Assembly (NCBI RefSeq): GCF_000975265.2
Contig: NZ_CP083405.1
Coordinates: forward strand, 434,001 to 498,000
DNA from: Mycobacterium lepromatosis
GTDB lineage: Bacteria; Actinomycetota; Actinomycetes; Mycobacteriales; Mycobacteriaceae
Direction of reading: 5' to 3'
Length of the DNA stretch: 64,000 nt
The translations under genes and the position numbers were made by a program. Under the pieces are notes generated by a model, which saw nothing but the letters and a program-made list of their open reading frames with translations, made no database searches and was not told the DNA's origin. Below, piece after piece: positions 8,750 to 19,737 of this stretch. The number at the start of each line of letters is the position of its first letter. Position 1 is the stretch's first letter.

Positions 8750-10156
8750 GTGAGCATTTTGCTCTTCGGGGTTTCGCACCGCAGTGCGCCGGTCTCTGTT
8801 TTAGAACAACTCAGCCTGGACGGATCCGATCAGATCAAGATCGTCGACCGGGTGCTGCAGTCCCCGTTGGTGACCGAGGCGATGGTGCTGTCGACCTGTA
8901 ACCGGGTCGAGGTCTACGCCGTGGTGGAGGCGTTCCACGCGGGATTGTCAGCTATTGGGCAAGTGCTGTCGGAATACTCCGCGATGCCGATCGGCGACCT
9001 GACCAAATACGCTTACGTACGCTACAGCGAGGCTGCTGTCGAGCATTTGTTCACGGTTGCCAGCGGTCTGGATTCAGCGGTGGTCGGCGAGCAGCAGGTG
9101 CTGGGTCAGGTGCGTCGCGCATATGCCGCCGCTGAGGCTAATCGGGCGGTAGGCCAGGTGTTGCATGAGGTGGCCCAACGAGCGTTGTCGGTGGGTAAGC
9201 GGGTGCATTCCGAAACTGCCATCGACGCTGCCGGGATCTCGATGGTGTCGGTCGCCCTTGGCATAGCTGAACGCACGCTGGGCGGGTTGGCGGGCCGGAC
9301 CGCGGTAGTGATCGGCGCTGGCGCGATGGGTGCACTCTCGTCGTTGCACCTGACGCAGGCCAACATCGGGCGTATCAATGTACTTAACCGGTCGTTGTCT
9401 CGAGCGCGGCAGCTGGCCGGTAAGGTCGGTGAAGCGGGCGTGCCGGCCGACGTGCGGACTCTTGATCAGCTTGCTGAGGTATTGGCGGACGCTGACTTAG
9501 TGGTCAGCTGTACGGGGGCGGTCAGCCCCGTGGTTTCGCTGGCGGACGTGCACCACGCTTTGGCTGCCATGCGCCGTGACGAAACGACTCGGCCGCTGGT
9601 GATATGTGATTTAGGTATGCCGCGCGACGTGGATCCGGCGGTGGCCAAACTGCCCGGCGTTTGGGTCGTTGATGTAGACCGCGTGCAGCGTGAACCGTCG
9701 GCCCATGCCAGCGCCGCCGACGTTGATGCCGCGCGCCGCATTGTGGCGGCTGAAGTGGCCACATATCTGACTAGGCAGCGGATGGCCGAGGTGACCCCGA
9801 CGGTGACGGCGTTGCGTCAGCGAGCCGCCGATGTGATCGAAGCGGAGTTACTGCGCCTAGACCACCGACTGCCCGGGTTGGAAAGCACTCAGCGCGAGGA
9901 GGTGGCACACACCGTGCGACGGGTGGTAGACAAGCTGCTACACGCGCCTACCGTGCGGATCAAGCAGCTTGCCAGTGCTCCCGGCGGTGACAGCTACACC
10001 GAGGCGCTGCGTGAGCTTTTCGAGCTCGATCAGACCGCTGTCGATGCGGTTGCCACTGCAGGTGAATTACCAGTGATGGTAAGCGGGTTCGGCGATGCTA
10101 CTAGTAGGTACGGCACAAGTGCTGCGCAGGACAGCTCAAAACATCACGCCGACTAG
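8750..10156 (+). CDS. hemA: Glutamyl-tRNA reductase
   Basis: First step of the C5 route to tetrapyrroles: reduces glutamate on tRNA(Glu) to glutamate-1-semialdehyde with NADPH. The 468-residue product shows GVSHRSAPV at the N-terminus, the catalytic Cys in [27 protein letters not shown], the NADP-binding [10 protein letters not shown], and the C-terminal dimerisation domain with [16 protein letters not shown] 8750 is the start that matches the family ([11 protein letters not shown]). It begins the hemA-hemC-hemD-hemB cluster, with 13 bases to hemC. Confidence 0.96.
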   Translation: MSILLFGVSHRSAPVSVLEQLSLDGSDQIKIVDRVLQSPLVTEAMVLSTCNRVEVYAVVEAFHAGLSAIGQVLSEYSAMPIGDLTKYAYVRYSEAAVEHLFTVASGLDSAVVGEQQVLGQVRRAYAAAEANRAVGQVLHEVAQRALSVGKRVHSETAIDAAGISMVSVALGIAERTLGGLAGRTAVVIGAGAMGALSSLHLTQANIGRINVLNRSLSRARQLAGKVGEAGVPADVRTLDQLAEVLADADLVVSCTGAVSPVVSLADVHHALAAMRRDETTRPLVICDLGMPRDVDPAVAKLPGVWVVDVDRVQREPSAHASAADVDAARRIVAAEVATYLTRQRMAEVTPTVTALRQRAADVIEAELLRLDHRLPGLESTQREEVAHTVRRVVDKLLHAPTVRIKQLASAPGGDSYTEALRELFELDQTAVDAVATAGELPVMVSGFGDATSRYGTSAAQDSSKHHAD

Positions 10157-10169
10157 TTGATTGGCCCAC

Positions 10170-11117
10170 GTGATCCGGATAGGCACTCGGGGCAGCTTAC
10201 TAGCCACCACCCAGGCTGCGCTCGTTAGAGACGCTCTCATTGCCAACGGGCATCCTGCGGAGTTGGTGATCATCAACACCGCAGGCGATCAATCGTCTGC
10301 GCCTGTCGACAGTCTAGGTGTGGGTGTCTTCACCAAAGCATTACGTGAGGCTATCGAAGAGGGCTGCGTCGATGCTGCGGTGCACTCGTACAAGGATTTG
10401 CCAACCGCTGACGATCCGCGGTTCACGGTAGCGGCGATTCCTCCACGAAACGACCCCCGCGACGCAGTGGTAACCCGCGATGAGCTGGTGCTTGCGGAAT
10501 TGCCGGCTGGATCGCTGGTAGGCACGTCCTCGCCACGGCGGGCGGCACAGCTTAGGGCACTGGGTCTCGGTTTGGAAATTCGCCCCCTACGAGGCAACCT
10601 AGATACCAGGTTGAACAGGGTAAGCAGTGGCGATCTTGACGCCATCGTGGTGGCCCGGGCCGGGTTGGCCCGGCTGGGCCGCCTCGATGAAGTCACCGAG
10701 ACGTTAGATCCGGTGCAGATGGTGCCAGCACCGGCTCAAGGCGCGCTCGCGGTCGAATGCCGCGCTGGTGACAGCCGGTTGGTGGCGGTGCTGGCGGCGT
10801 TGGACGATGCCGACACACGTGCGGCGGTCACTGCGGAGCGAGTCCTGCTCGCCGAACTGGAGGCCGGCTGCTCCGCACCGGTGGGCGCGATCGCTGAAAT
10901 GGTCGAGTCCATCGATGAGGAAGGCCGCGTCTTCGAAGAGTTGTCGCTGCGCGGCTGTGTGGCGGCGTTGGACGGATCCGACGTGATCCGCGCGTCCGGC
11001 ATCAGCATGTCTGGTCGGGCGAGCGAGCTTGGGCTAGCAGTTGCTGTAGAGCTGTTTGAGCTGGGTGCCCGGGAGCTGATGTGGGTAGCGCGGTCAGACC
11101 GGGCACGAGGAAGTTGA
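10170..11117 (+). CDS. hemC: Porphobilinogen deaminase (hydroxymethylbilane synthase)
   Basis: Joins four porphobilinogen units into hydroxymethylbilane, using a covalently bound dipyrromethane cofactor. Motifs: [14 protein letters not shown], the active-site Asp region [27 protein letters not shown], and the cofactor-binding Cys in [11 protein letters not shown]. 315 residues, normal for the family. GTG 10170 (VIRIGTRG) matches the ortholog; an in-frame TTG at 10161 is possible. It follows hemA by 13 bases and precedes hemD by 21. Confidence 0.95.
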   Translation: MIRIGTRGSLLATTQAALVRDALIANGHPAELVIINTAGDQSSAPVDSLGVGVFTKALREAIEEGCVDAAVHSYKDLPTADDPRFTVAAIPPRNDPRDAVVTRDELVLAELPAGSLVGTSSPRRAAQLRALGLGLEIRPLRGNLDTRLNRVSSGDLDAIVVARAGLARLGRLDEVTETLDPVQMVPAPAQGALAVECRAGDSRLVAVLAALDDADTRAAVTAERVLLAELEAGCSAPVGAIAEMVESIDEEGRVFEELSLRGCVAALDGSDVIRASGISMSGRASELGLAVAVELFELGARELMWVARSDRARGS

Positions 11118-11138
11118 ACGGGAGTGGTGGGAGCGACA

Positions 11139-12815
11139 ATGACGACGCGAGGGCGTAAGCCTAGACCAGGTCGCATCACATTTGTGGGCGCCGGTCCAGG
11201 CGCCCCGGGTTTACTAACTGCCCAGGCTGTAGCGGTGCTGGCGAACGCCGCCCTGGTTTTCATCGACCCCGATGTACCTGAGCCGGTGCTGGCGCTGATT
11301 GGCAAGGACCTGCCACCGGTCTCTGGTCCAGCGCCTGCCGGTCCGGCTGCTGCGACCGCCGTCGGCGCTGCCGATGATACCCCCGAGGGGGATCGCAACC
11401 AAGCCGCACCGACGGTCGTGTCCGGAGGCGCTGACATCCGTCCTGCACTGGGGGACCCCATTGAGGTTGCCAAGAATCTGACCGCCGAGGCTCGTTCCGG
11501 TGTCGACGTAGTGCGGCTAGTGGCGGGTGATCCGTTGACGGTGGACGCGATTATAACTGAGGTGAACGCTGTGGCACGCACCAATCTACAAATCGAGATC
11601 GTGCCCGGCTTAGTCATCAGCAGCGCCGTACCGACCTATGCTGGGCTACCCCTGGGTTCGTCGCACACGGTGGCTGATGTACGTGGCGACGTGGACTGGG
11701 AAGCGCTAGCCGCGGCTCCTGGGCCGCTGATTCTGCAAGCCACCGCATCACATCTTGCCAACGCGGCGCACACATTGATCTACCACGGGCTGGACGACGC
11801 CACCCCCTGCGTGGTGACCGCGCAGGGCACGACCTCTCAGCAACGTTCTGTCGAAACCACATTGGAGGGATTGATCGACCCGGCTGTCCTAGGCGGCACC
11901 GATACAGCAGGCCCGCTGACCGGGCCGCTGGTGGTGACCATAGGCAAGATGGTGACAAGCCGAGCTAGGCTGAACTGGTGGGAAAGTCGCGCACTCTACG
12001 GTTGGACCGTGTTGGTACCGCGTACCAAGGACCAGGCCGGCGAGATGAGCGAGCGGCTAGCGTCGTACGGCGCGTTGCCGGTTGAGGTGCCGACCATCGC
12101 CGTTGAGCCGCCTCGCAGTCCCACTCAGATGGAGCGTGCTGTCAAGGGGCTGGTCGACGGTCGTTTTCAATGGGTGGTGTTCACTTCCACCAACGCGGTG
12201 CGCGCGGTGTGGGAGAAGTTTGGCGAGTTCGGTCTGGACGCCCGCGCTTTCTCCGGGGTGAAGATCGCCTGCGTCGGAGAAGCGACTGCCGACCGAGTCC
12301 GTGCATTCGGGATCAGCCCGGAGCTGGTGCCGGCCGGGGAACAGTCGTCCCTCGGTCTGCTGGACGAATTCCCGCCTTATGACAGCGTTTTCGATCCAGT
12401 GAACCGTGTTTTGCTGCCGCGCGCTGACATCGCCACCGAAACGCTGGCTGCGGGACTGCGTGAGTATGGCTGGGAGATCGAGGATGTCACCGCTTATCGG
12501 ACGGTGCGGGCGGCACCGCCGCCGGCGGCCACCCGGGAAATGATCAAGACAGGTGGCTTCGACGCCGTATGCTTCACCTCCAGCTCCACGGTGCGTAACT
12601 TGGTCGGTATTGCCGGCAAACCGCACGCGCGGACTATTATCGCTTGCATCGGACCCAAGACCGCCGAGACCGCTTCTGAGTTTGGTTTGCGGGTGGATGT
12701 CCAGCCTGAAACCGCCGCGGTTGGACCGTTAGTTGACGCGTTGGCCGAACATGCCGCTAGGCTACGCGCCGAGGGCGCTCTACCTCCACCGCGCAAGAAA
12801 AGCCGCAGGCGCTAG
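11139..12815 (+). CDS. hemD: Fused SUMT-like domain and uroporphyrinogen-III synthase
   Basis: A two-domain protein of 558 residues, as in other mycobacteria. The N-terminal 280 residues resemble the uroporphyrinogen-III C-methyltransferase fold (FVGAGPGAPGLLT, VRLVAGDPLTVD, YAGLPLGSS). The usual Asp of the GPGD motif is Ala here, and an Ala/Pro-rich insert sits near residues 65-105, so methyltransferase activity may be weak or absent. The C-terminal half is uroporphyrinogen-III synthase (VPRTKDQAGEMSERL, VFTSTNAVRAVWE, CIGPKTAETA), making uroporphyrinogen III from the hemC product. ATG 11139 has GGGAG upstream and matches the ortholog. Confidence 0.93.
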   Translation: MTTRGRKPRPGRITFVGAGPGAPGLLTAQAVAVLANAALVFIDPDVPEPVLALIGKDLPPVSGPAPAGPAAATAVGAADDTPEGDRNQAAPTVVSGGADIRPALGDPIEVAKNLTAEARSGVDVVRLVAGDPLTVDAIITEVNAVARTNLQIEIVPGLVISSAVPTYAGLPLGSSHTVADVRGDVDWEALAAAPGPLILQATASHLANAAHTLIYHGLDDATPCVVTAQGTTSQQRSVETTLEGLIDPAVLGGTDTAGPLTGPLVVTIGKMVTSRARLNWWESRALYGWTVLVPRTKDQAGEMSERLASYGALPVEVPTIAVEPPRSPTQMERAVKGLVDGRFQWVVFTSTNAVRAVWEKFGEFGLDARAFSGVKIACVGEATADRVRAFGISPELVPAGEQSSLGLLDEFPPYDSVFDPVNRVLLPRADIATETLAAGLREYGWEIEDVTAYRTVRAAPPPAATREMIKTGGFDAVCFTSSSTVRNLVGIAGKPHARTIIACIGPKTAETASEFGLRVDVQPETAAVGPLVDALAEHAARLRAEGALPPPRKKSRRR

Positions 12816-12861
12816 TAGTGATCGCGAGCACGGTGGGTACGGGTTCGGCAGTAGGCAGTCA

Positions 12862-13851
12862 GTGAGCGTCAGTGGTTACCCGCGACACCGACCGCGTCGG
12901 CTTCGCTCAACCCCCGCTATGCGCCGCCTGGTGGCGCAGACCTCGCTGGAGCCAAAGCATTTGGTGCTGCCGATGTTCGTCGCTGACGGTATCGAAGAGC
13001 TGCGACCAATTGCTTCCATGCCGGGCGTTGTGCAGCACACCCGGGATTCGCTGCGTCGCGCTGCCGTCGATGCTGTCGCTGCCGGGGTAGGTGGATTGAA
13101 CCTGTTTGGCGTGCCCTGCGACCAGGATAAGGATGCAACTGGCTCGGCTGGGGTAGATCCCAATGGCATCCTCAATGTCGCTCTTCGCGATCTGGCCGAG
13201 GATCTCGGTGATGCCACCGTGTTGATGGCCGACACCTGTCTGGACGAGTTTACCGACCATGGGCACTGTGGCGTCCTCGACGAGCGGGGCCGAGTGGACA
13301 ACGACGCAACCGTGGCACGGTACGTGGAAATTGCTGTGGCACAAGCGGAATCCGGTGCTAACGTGGTTGGGCCGAGCGGGATGATGGACGGCCAGATAGG
13401 TGCGATCCGAGACGGACTGGACAGTGCTGGCTACACCGACGTAGCGATCCTGGCTTACGCTGCGAAGTTTTCCTCGGCGTTCTATGGACCGTTCCGCGAG
13501 GCGGTGAGCTGCAGCTTGTCCAGTGACCGATGCACCTACCAGCAGGAGCCAGGAAATGCCCGCGAGGCGTTGCGCGAAATCAAGTTGGATCTCGACGAAG
13601 GCGCAGACATCATCATGGTCAAACCCGCTTTAGGGTATCTGGACGTTGTTGCTATGGCGGCCGGTGTTTCGCCAGTTCCGGTAGCTGCCTATCAAGTCTC
13701 GGGAGAGTACGCAATGATTTGCGCCGCGGCCACAAACAACTGGATTGACGAACGTGCCGCTGTGCTAGAGTCGCTGACAAGTATCCGGCGCGCCGGGGCG
13801 GATATCGTGTTCACCTATTGGGCCGCTGATGTGGCGGGTTGGCTTTCCTGA
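12862..13851 (+). CDS. hemB: Delta-aminolevulinic acid dehydratase (porphobilinogen synthase)
   Basis: Condenses two 5-aminolevulinate molecules to porphobilinogen. The 329-residue product keeps the two active-site lysines (AYAAKFSSAFYGPFREA and IIMVKPALGYLD) and the Cys-rich metal loop (MADTCLDEFTDHGHCGV). GTG 12862 matches the family start; the open frame reaches further upstream but overlaps hemD. Compared with M. tuberculosis HemB as I remember it, several arginines are replaced by cysteine (residues 86, 224 and 287), and residue 217 is also Cys. Last clear enzyme of the hemACDB cluster. Confidence 0.93.
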   Translation: MSVSGYPRHRPRRLRSTPAMRRLVAQTSLEPKHLVLPMFVADGIEELRPIASMPGVVQHTRDSLRRAAVDAVAAGVGGLNLFGVPCDQDKDATGSAGVDPNGILNVALRDLAEDLGDATVLMADTCLDEFTDHGHCGVLDERGRVDNDATVARYVEIAVAQAESGANVVGPSGMMDGQIGAIRDGLDSAGYTDVAILAYAAKFSSAFYGPFREAVSCSLSSDRCTYQQEPGNAREALREIKLDLDEGADIIMVKPALGYLDVVAMAAGVSPVPVAAYQVSGEYAMICAAATNNWIDERAAVLESLTSIRRAGADIVFTYWAADVAGWLS

Positions 13852-13877
13852 CCAATCCATTAGGTCGCAATCACTCG

Positions 13878-14390
13878 ATGGGGCTGCAGATGATGGCAAC
13901 GACGGAAGCCAATCGCAAGCTGTTGTTTTATGAGCTCGGCGCCAACTGGATTTGGTTGCTATCAGTACCAGCGGCAGCGACTGCCGTGATCTTCATGAAA
14001 TCTTGGAGTGGTGCTTCGATGCACCTGGTAGTCCTGTTGATCTTTCTGGTTCTGGTGTCTGGGTTTGTAGGCTTCCAGGTGAAGCCGGTGCAAATCCAGT
14101 GCTCAGTCGAACTCACCGACGATACCCTGCGTCGGGACGCCGAGACGATCCTCGTCACCGAAATCCTGAAGATCCTATCCGGGAGTCGAGAATTCACTGA
14201 CGTCCGACAAGGAGTTGAAGCCGTGGCAGTCGGTGCGGGCGCTTGGCTAATTGGTTGTGGTGCTGCGCGGCCGCGTTGGTATCGGACTGAGGCTCAACGA
14301 GGGTCGTACCGCGCAGGCTTGGGCCCGTCATATCGTCATTCTCGGGCGGCACTGACTCCGCTGGTTCAGGAGAGTGTGGAGCCCGCCTGA
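13878..14390 (+). pseudogene. Membrane protein of Rv0513 type with compensating frameshifts
   Basis: An open frame of about 170 residues with two membrane segments (IWLLSVPAAATAVIF and LVVLLIFLVLVSGFVGF). The N-terminal 110 residues and the last 18 are colinear with Rv0513. Between about 14220 and 14325 the Rv0513-like sequence (VGIGLRLNEGRTAQAWAR) lies in another frame, which also contains a TAA. So either two shifts restore the frame and give a protein with about 35 foreign residues, or the gene is dead. It overlaps the end of the hemB cluster and is probably cotranscribed. Confidence 0.55.
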
Positions 14391-14403
14391 TCGGATGTCA
14401 CCG

Positions 14404-14663
14404 ATGTCGATAATGACAACAACGAGTTACCGCGGTGATCGGTCGTTATCGAACGATGATCGAACTCGGTTTGGCCCTTCTCATGTTTATGGGAGCTGAG
14501 ATGAGCTGGTTGTGCTCGCGTTACACGGTCCCCATCGTGCCCATCGCAGACGGGCAACCGATCACAATGTTCGGTGATGCACACTCCTCGGTGGCTGCTA
14601 CTGACCTTGTTGTTGGGAACGTTCGCCGCTATCCTAGTGGTTGTTGGGGCGACGTGGCTGTAG
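14404..14663 (+). pseudogene. Decayed small membrane protein (Rv0514 type)
   Basis: Starts MSIMTTTSYRGDRSLSNDD and RTRFGP, stops early, and resumes in another frame as a membrane helix RWLLLTLLLGTFAAILVVVG with ATWL before TAG 14661-14663. This layout, a short polar N-terminus and one C-terminal helix, and the place after Rv0513 fit Rv0514. Confidence 0.55.
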
Positions 14664-16313
14664 CAGTGTCTGACTGCTCTCCAAAAGTGAGGTGAAAAGT
14701 TAATTGAGCGCAATTCTTCCATTGTTGCACGGTTCCGCTCATAGGTCCAGCGTGCCAGTCACTCCTGCAGCAGCACAAGGCCAAGCCTGGTCAGTTGCGT
14801 GACAGTCGATAAGTAGATCAGCAGCGCGATCATCTCAAACCTCCCCGCAAGCCTTGCAGTAATAGGAAGTCAATAGAACGAGTGGCTTTGGCAAGAAGTT
14901 CACCGCGACAGCTGATCATATTCGCTAACATGGTGACTGGCCTCAGCCGTCAGCCAGGGCGCGATCGGCTACCGTGTCGATGGTCGATGGCGGGTGCCAG
15001 CAACTGCGTGTACTCGGGGTATCACATCGTTGTCGTACCGGAACACCAAGGTACTGTCGACGATCATCAGGCAGCGGCCGAGGGGGTGCAGGGCAGGTCG
15101 GTTAGATCGGCGTAGTGAACTCTGGCACCGGTCGTTGTCGTTGCCTAGCCCGGCGGGTAGCACACCACCGCGAACACCGCGACCGGCACGCAAGTCCTCG
15201 ATGTCCGGGCGGCATCCCCGCTGCTCTGCTCGACAGCGAGGGCGGGCGATGTTTTCCTACTGGGTCTGTCATGAATTCGTTGTCTGTCCACATCCGATAG
15301 GAGGCTATCCAGTCCAACTTGTCGGGTAGCTGCTTTCAGCAATACGAAATATCGTGTCCTTCTGGGAAAACCTCCCCGTCAGTGGCGTTTTCAGGTGGTT
15401 GACGAATTGGCGGGTGGCGAAATTGAAGCGGTCGCTGGTGCTGCAGTGTCCACCCGCAGGGGTATCGACGACAACGCCGGCAGACCCACCACGCTGTGTT
15501 GTACCCAATCATCGTGGCTGTCAGACGCTCCGGGTATGCTATCGGTGAATAAGGTGAACAATGTTGGGATGATCGCGCAGATCCTTTTGGTCCGCGACGG
15601 CCCCAGCAGGAACGCCCCGTGTTCATACCATCAACCCGCCCAGAAAACCCACCCGGGAAGTGTCTATATCCATTGAAGACAGTAATCGGCAGGAGCTCAT
15701 CAAGCATCATAGCGCCGGAGTCCACGCTGGATGCACGTCGGTGCCAGTAGGTATCACCACCATCGACTCCTACCACGGCGATGGTGCTCGGCCCGTCTTG
15801 GCTAGTTGGGCGAGTGCGCCCTCCACGCCGGCGTCGAGCATCATTTCCGCGTTGCTGCTCTTGCCTGCAACGCAATCACTGTACACAGCATCCCGATCTT
15901 GTCCGGCGGGAAAAGTGATGACTCAATTGGTATTGGTCTTGACGCTGCCGCGATCCGCTGAGCGTGGTCGGTAACGTGTTATCTGCTATTGCAGGCTCAA
16001 ACGGGGTGAGTGTGCCCAGGGGGTGCGCCGCCGCTTGTGGTTCGAGTGGATCCAGGATGGCGCCCAAAGTCCACACATCAGCGGCCGCAACATCAACGCC
16101 GGCTCCCATGAGCAGTACCACGTGTCGGTTCAGGTCAGGTACGGGCGTCAATAATGCCGCGATAGTCGGTCTTTGCTGGTACCTGGCATCTCAGGGTCTG
16201 TAGAGACAGCGATAAAACAGTTCGATTCCTGATCACCGACCGGCGGTCCGTTCCTATGCCGTAAATCTAATGGGAACCTTTAGGCCCATAAGTTTGAAGA
16301 TGAGTTCTGCGAC
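14664..16313. other. Decayed DNA without assignable gene
   Basis: In M. tuberculosis this interval holds Rv0515 to about Rv0521. Here no frame stays open beyond about 100 residues with recognisable family sequence. The best hint is on the minus strand near 16010-16150 (HVVLLMGAGVDVAAADV, then AILDPLEPQAAAHPLGTL), which vaguely recalls a cutinase-like esterase such as Rv0519c. I do not consider this enough for a name. Confidence 0.4.
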
Positions 16314-17960
16314 ATGTCATTGCAACCCAACGGTCACTTGAATTCGTGGTTTCGCAACACGTTCCGCCCAAACGAGTGTGCGTTTTCTGTCAGCGGCTGC
16401 GGTGGTTGCTCTTGTCGCGGCGTGCTCACACGGGTCCAAGACCCCGAGTGCGGGGCCGGTAGCTGCGACACTAATGCGCCATATAGTGGTCATCTTCCAT
16501 GGGAACATCTCCTTTGACCACTACTTCGGAACCTATTATTAGGTCGCCAACATCGATGGCCAACCGTTTATGGCCAAACCGGACATCCTCACGGTCAACG
16601 GTCTAACTTCAGATTTGTTGACGAACGATCCCAACTCGGTGCAGCCGATGCGTTTAGGCGGACCGGGTCAGCAGCTGACCTGCGATTAGCAGCGTGAGTA
16701 CCAAACCGAGCACTTGTCCGCCTATGGCGGTGCCATGGATAGGCTTGTTGAACACGACAAGAATGCTCCATGTTCACCGCTGTTCTTCAGTGTTCCTGGC
16801 CTGATGATATCTTATTAACTACTGAAGACAACTCGGTGACTGTGCCGTGGAACGGCACCCGACGGTACTCAAGAGTGACAACTTCCACGCTACCATCTTC
16901 GGCCTTTCTACGCCCATACGCATCAACTTAGTGCGGGTTAAACTCATAGAGCAATAACCAAATTTAACATCGGATGGGGAACCGCTCCGGCCCCGTATGG
17001 TCATTGACTTTGCAAGCAACGGGCAAGGCACTTTGATCCAAGATCCGCAATCTTTGGGTGATGATGGTTCCTACCGGGAGTAGGTGAAGTTCAGCTCCGA
17101 CAACAAAACATCGGTTACCGCGTTCAACGCGAAGGGCGTCACGGCTACTTTCAAGGCGGTTTCAAACCCACCGGCTGCAAGCCCGACGGTAAGGCGGAAT
17201 GCGTTGCAACGCGCAACATTGGCACGGTCTTGGGCGGCACCGGCAAGACTTTTAGAGCGTTCCCGTTCGACACTAGATCTGACTACATGCCCCACCACGA
17301 GCCGTTTCAGTACTACATTATCCACAACAAACCTACACCATCTGCCGCCGAGCGCGACCGGCAAGATCGGCTTCACTGATAAGGCCACCCACCAAATACA
17401 ACCTATCGGATTTTTGGGCCCCCACCTACGGGGGCAATCTGCCAGTGACGAGCATTCTGAAACCGCCACGCTACCAAGACGTGCACGCCGGTTACTCCGG
17501 TCTGCTCGACGAACAACCGTTCCTCGTTGGTACGGTCAACTATCTACGGAAGTTCCCGGAATAGTGGGATATGGTTATTCTCATCGCCTATGATGCCTTA
17601 GAGAGCCGATACGACCATTAGCCTACCAGTGGTAGTGTCGCCTTCCGACACAGCCGAAGACACTCTGGACAGCCCAGGATAAATACTGCGATCCGGGGCG
17701 GCATGACCATAACCCACCAAAGACAGTGCGGGTATGGTACTCGGCTACCGCTGCTGGCTATGGCGTAAAATGCCCTGAAGTAAATCATAAGCTAACTGGC
17801 CAAAGTTCAATCACTCGGTTCATCGAAGACAACTGGGACACCGGACGCATTGGCGATCACTCGTTCAACGGACGTGCTGGTTATACTGGACCGGGTGTTT
17901 GACTTCAGGAGTTCGACCACACCATCCCGTTCAACCACCAGGATCCGATCCCGCTGGCTT
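16314..17960 (+). pseudogene. Decayed phospholipase C-like (phosphoesterase) lipoprotein
   Basis: Fragments in several frames line up in order with bacterial non-haemolytic phospholipase C. A lipoprotein signal LSAAAVVALVAACSHGSK is followed by HIVVIFHGNISFDHYFGTY, DGQPFMAKP, LTVNGLTSDLLTNDPNSV, YQDVHAGYSGLLDEQPFLV, WDMVILIAYDALESRYDH and SITRFIEDNWDTGRIGDHSF. Many stops and shifts separate them. In M. tuberculosis I do not recall such a gene at this locus, so it may be a lineage-specific gene before its decay. Confidence 0.75.
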
Positions 17961-18104
17961 CGATAGTCTCACACCGTATGCTACCGAATGGTGCTCCGCC
18001 CCCCATTATGGATTATGGGTCTATGTGGCTGTGGTTAGACCAACATTATGGGGACGGGGTGCGTCAGGAAGACCCGTAAAATGGCAAGCCATGGGTAGTC
18101 TCCA

Positions 18105-18800
18105 TCGGAGTTACGCTAAGGCCTGTCGCAGCGTTAGCGCAACATGATCGCCATCGGTAGCGTGATCGGCGCTCGGTTGTTTGGCGGTTTTGGCGTGGTA
18201 ATCCATGCGACTGGCTCCGCCGCGTTCCTGACCTACGCGGTTTGCGATGTGTTGATCATTCTCGTGATGCGTATGCTCGTCGATATAGCTCCCGCGAACC
18301 TTTGTACGGGATCGTTCGCCAACTAGGCGGGACAAGCCCTCGGTGCCATTCGGTTGGCTGATTGTATCGGTACTATATTTAGGTAATTGTGTTCGGATGC
18401 GAGGCTGTCGCTGGCGGGTAGGTTATCATTTCCTGGCTCCATACGCCATTGTGGCTTTCTGCACTGATCCTGATGGTCACGATGACTGTGACCAATCCTG
18501 TTTTCCGTCGCATCCTACGGAGAGTTCGACTGTCTGGTTCGCTGGAACCAAAAACCGCTATCTTCGTGGTTTTTTTGAGCTCCGGAACAGTGTTAGTCCT
18601 CGAACTGCTGCCACATCGTCAGTGGATTTATCTAATCTCGATTAGCATAGCGGATTTTGCCGAATAGTGTGGGGGCCGTTTGTGCCGCCGTCGTGGTGGC
18701 ATAGTGTACAGACAGATGCCCAAATTTCAGGAGCAGGGCTTTAACCAGCTCAACGGCACCGAAGCTAAACCAGCCAACGGCTGACAATCATCATTGTACG
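18105..18800 (+). pseudogene. gabP: Decayed amino acid (GABA) permease
   Basis: The N-terminal part of an APC-family permease is clear: MIAIGSVIGARLFGGFGVVI, TGSAAFLTYAVCDVLIILVM and a TAG after TGSFAN. Later pieces in other frames are ALILMVTMTVTNPVF and TAIFVVFLSSGTVLVLELLP. The position before hemL equals Rv0522. Sequence from 18800 to 19190 may hold the worn C-terminal half, but I could not align it. Confidence 0.75.
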
Positions 18801-19737
18801 TATTGTGAAGCGGTGTTTCAGCCTCGGCTCACGACGATTCCGCCGCTGATGATCGCCGGTTCACGCGGGGCCCTAACTCGTGGAACCCGTGAAACTACTC
18901 TCTGCCTGTGGTCGTGCACCAGGGCGTCTTTGGCGATTTTCTATCCAGGTCCAGTACAGGTCTACTTGTTGGTGTGGTGGCGGCGCTCGTCGCTTGTCCT
19001 TCGTCGGCAACGAGGAAAGAGACTTCGCATTCCAGACTTGCGCTGGTCGGTTTTGTCGATCAGCGGGCCAACGACGCCAGGTCGCCATCCGTATGTGGAA
19101 CGCCGCGCTGCTTAAAAAGCATTACCGCAAGCTGATTTTCGGTCGGATCAGCGCAATGTATCAACCCCCCCAAGTCTTGTATCCGCGCTGATGCGGGTTG
19201 GGCCGCCGGGATTGAACAATTCGACCACTGCACGGGTTGACACTAACGCGGTCCGAGTGATCAGCACCGCTTGCTCGGCTGGCAGCCTCGTGAAAGACTG
19301 CCGGCCGATGTGTACGTGCTGGATCGCTTTGGCCTTAGTGACGATCTGGGGTCGGCGACACCGTAGCTCTTGCCGCTGCGGCGCATCCGCCCACCTCCTG
19401 CTGCGGTGAGGTTCTTCAATCGGTCACGGTCGGAGCCGTAGGTCAGCAGGATCACAAACCCGAGCTGTTCGTTGAAGTTGTCGCGAAACACCACCAACGG
19501 TGTGCTGTAAGCCTTGCCGGATCACCTCCCGACGTGCTTTGAGAATGCCGTGCATGGGTAGCCAGCTGGCCTACAGCCGTTGAGTGGGGTTGGTGACGTG
19601 CCGGGGTAAAATCGGGCTAGTCATTGGGGTAGTTGCATGCCGTTATCCAACTTGTCGGCTTGGACCGACCTAAGGCCTTACCCAAATTCTTACACCCTGT
19701 AGTTCAACGAGTCGCGGAGGCTGGAACACTGGTCGTC
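18801..19737. other. Non-coding or decayed DNA before hemL
   Basis: No family is recognisable on either strand. A minus-strand tract at about 19200-19500 (IQHVHIGRQSFTRLPAEQA, VLITRTALVSTRAVVELF) looks like former coding sequence, perhaps the Rv0523c position, but is unassigned. The promoter of hemL should lie in the last 150 bases; GGAGG at 19715-19719 is the only purine-rich site seen and is rather far from the ATG. Confidence 0.35.

Noticed and set aside
10736..11617. Long antisense open frame (293 residues) across hemC-hemD
   Set aside because: It is very rich in Ser, Thr, Ala and Pro with no family sequence; it mirrors the codon use of the real genes on the other strand.
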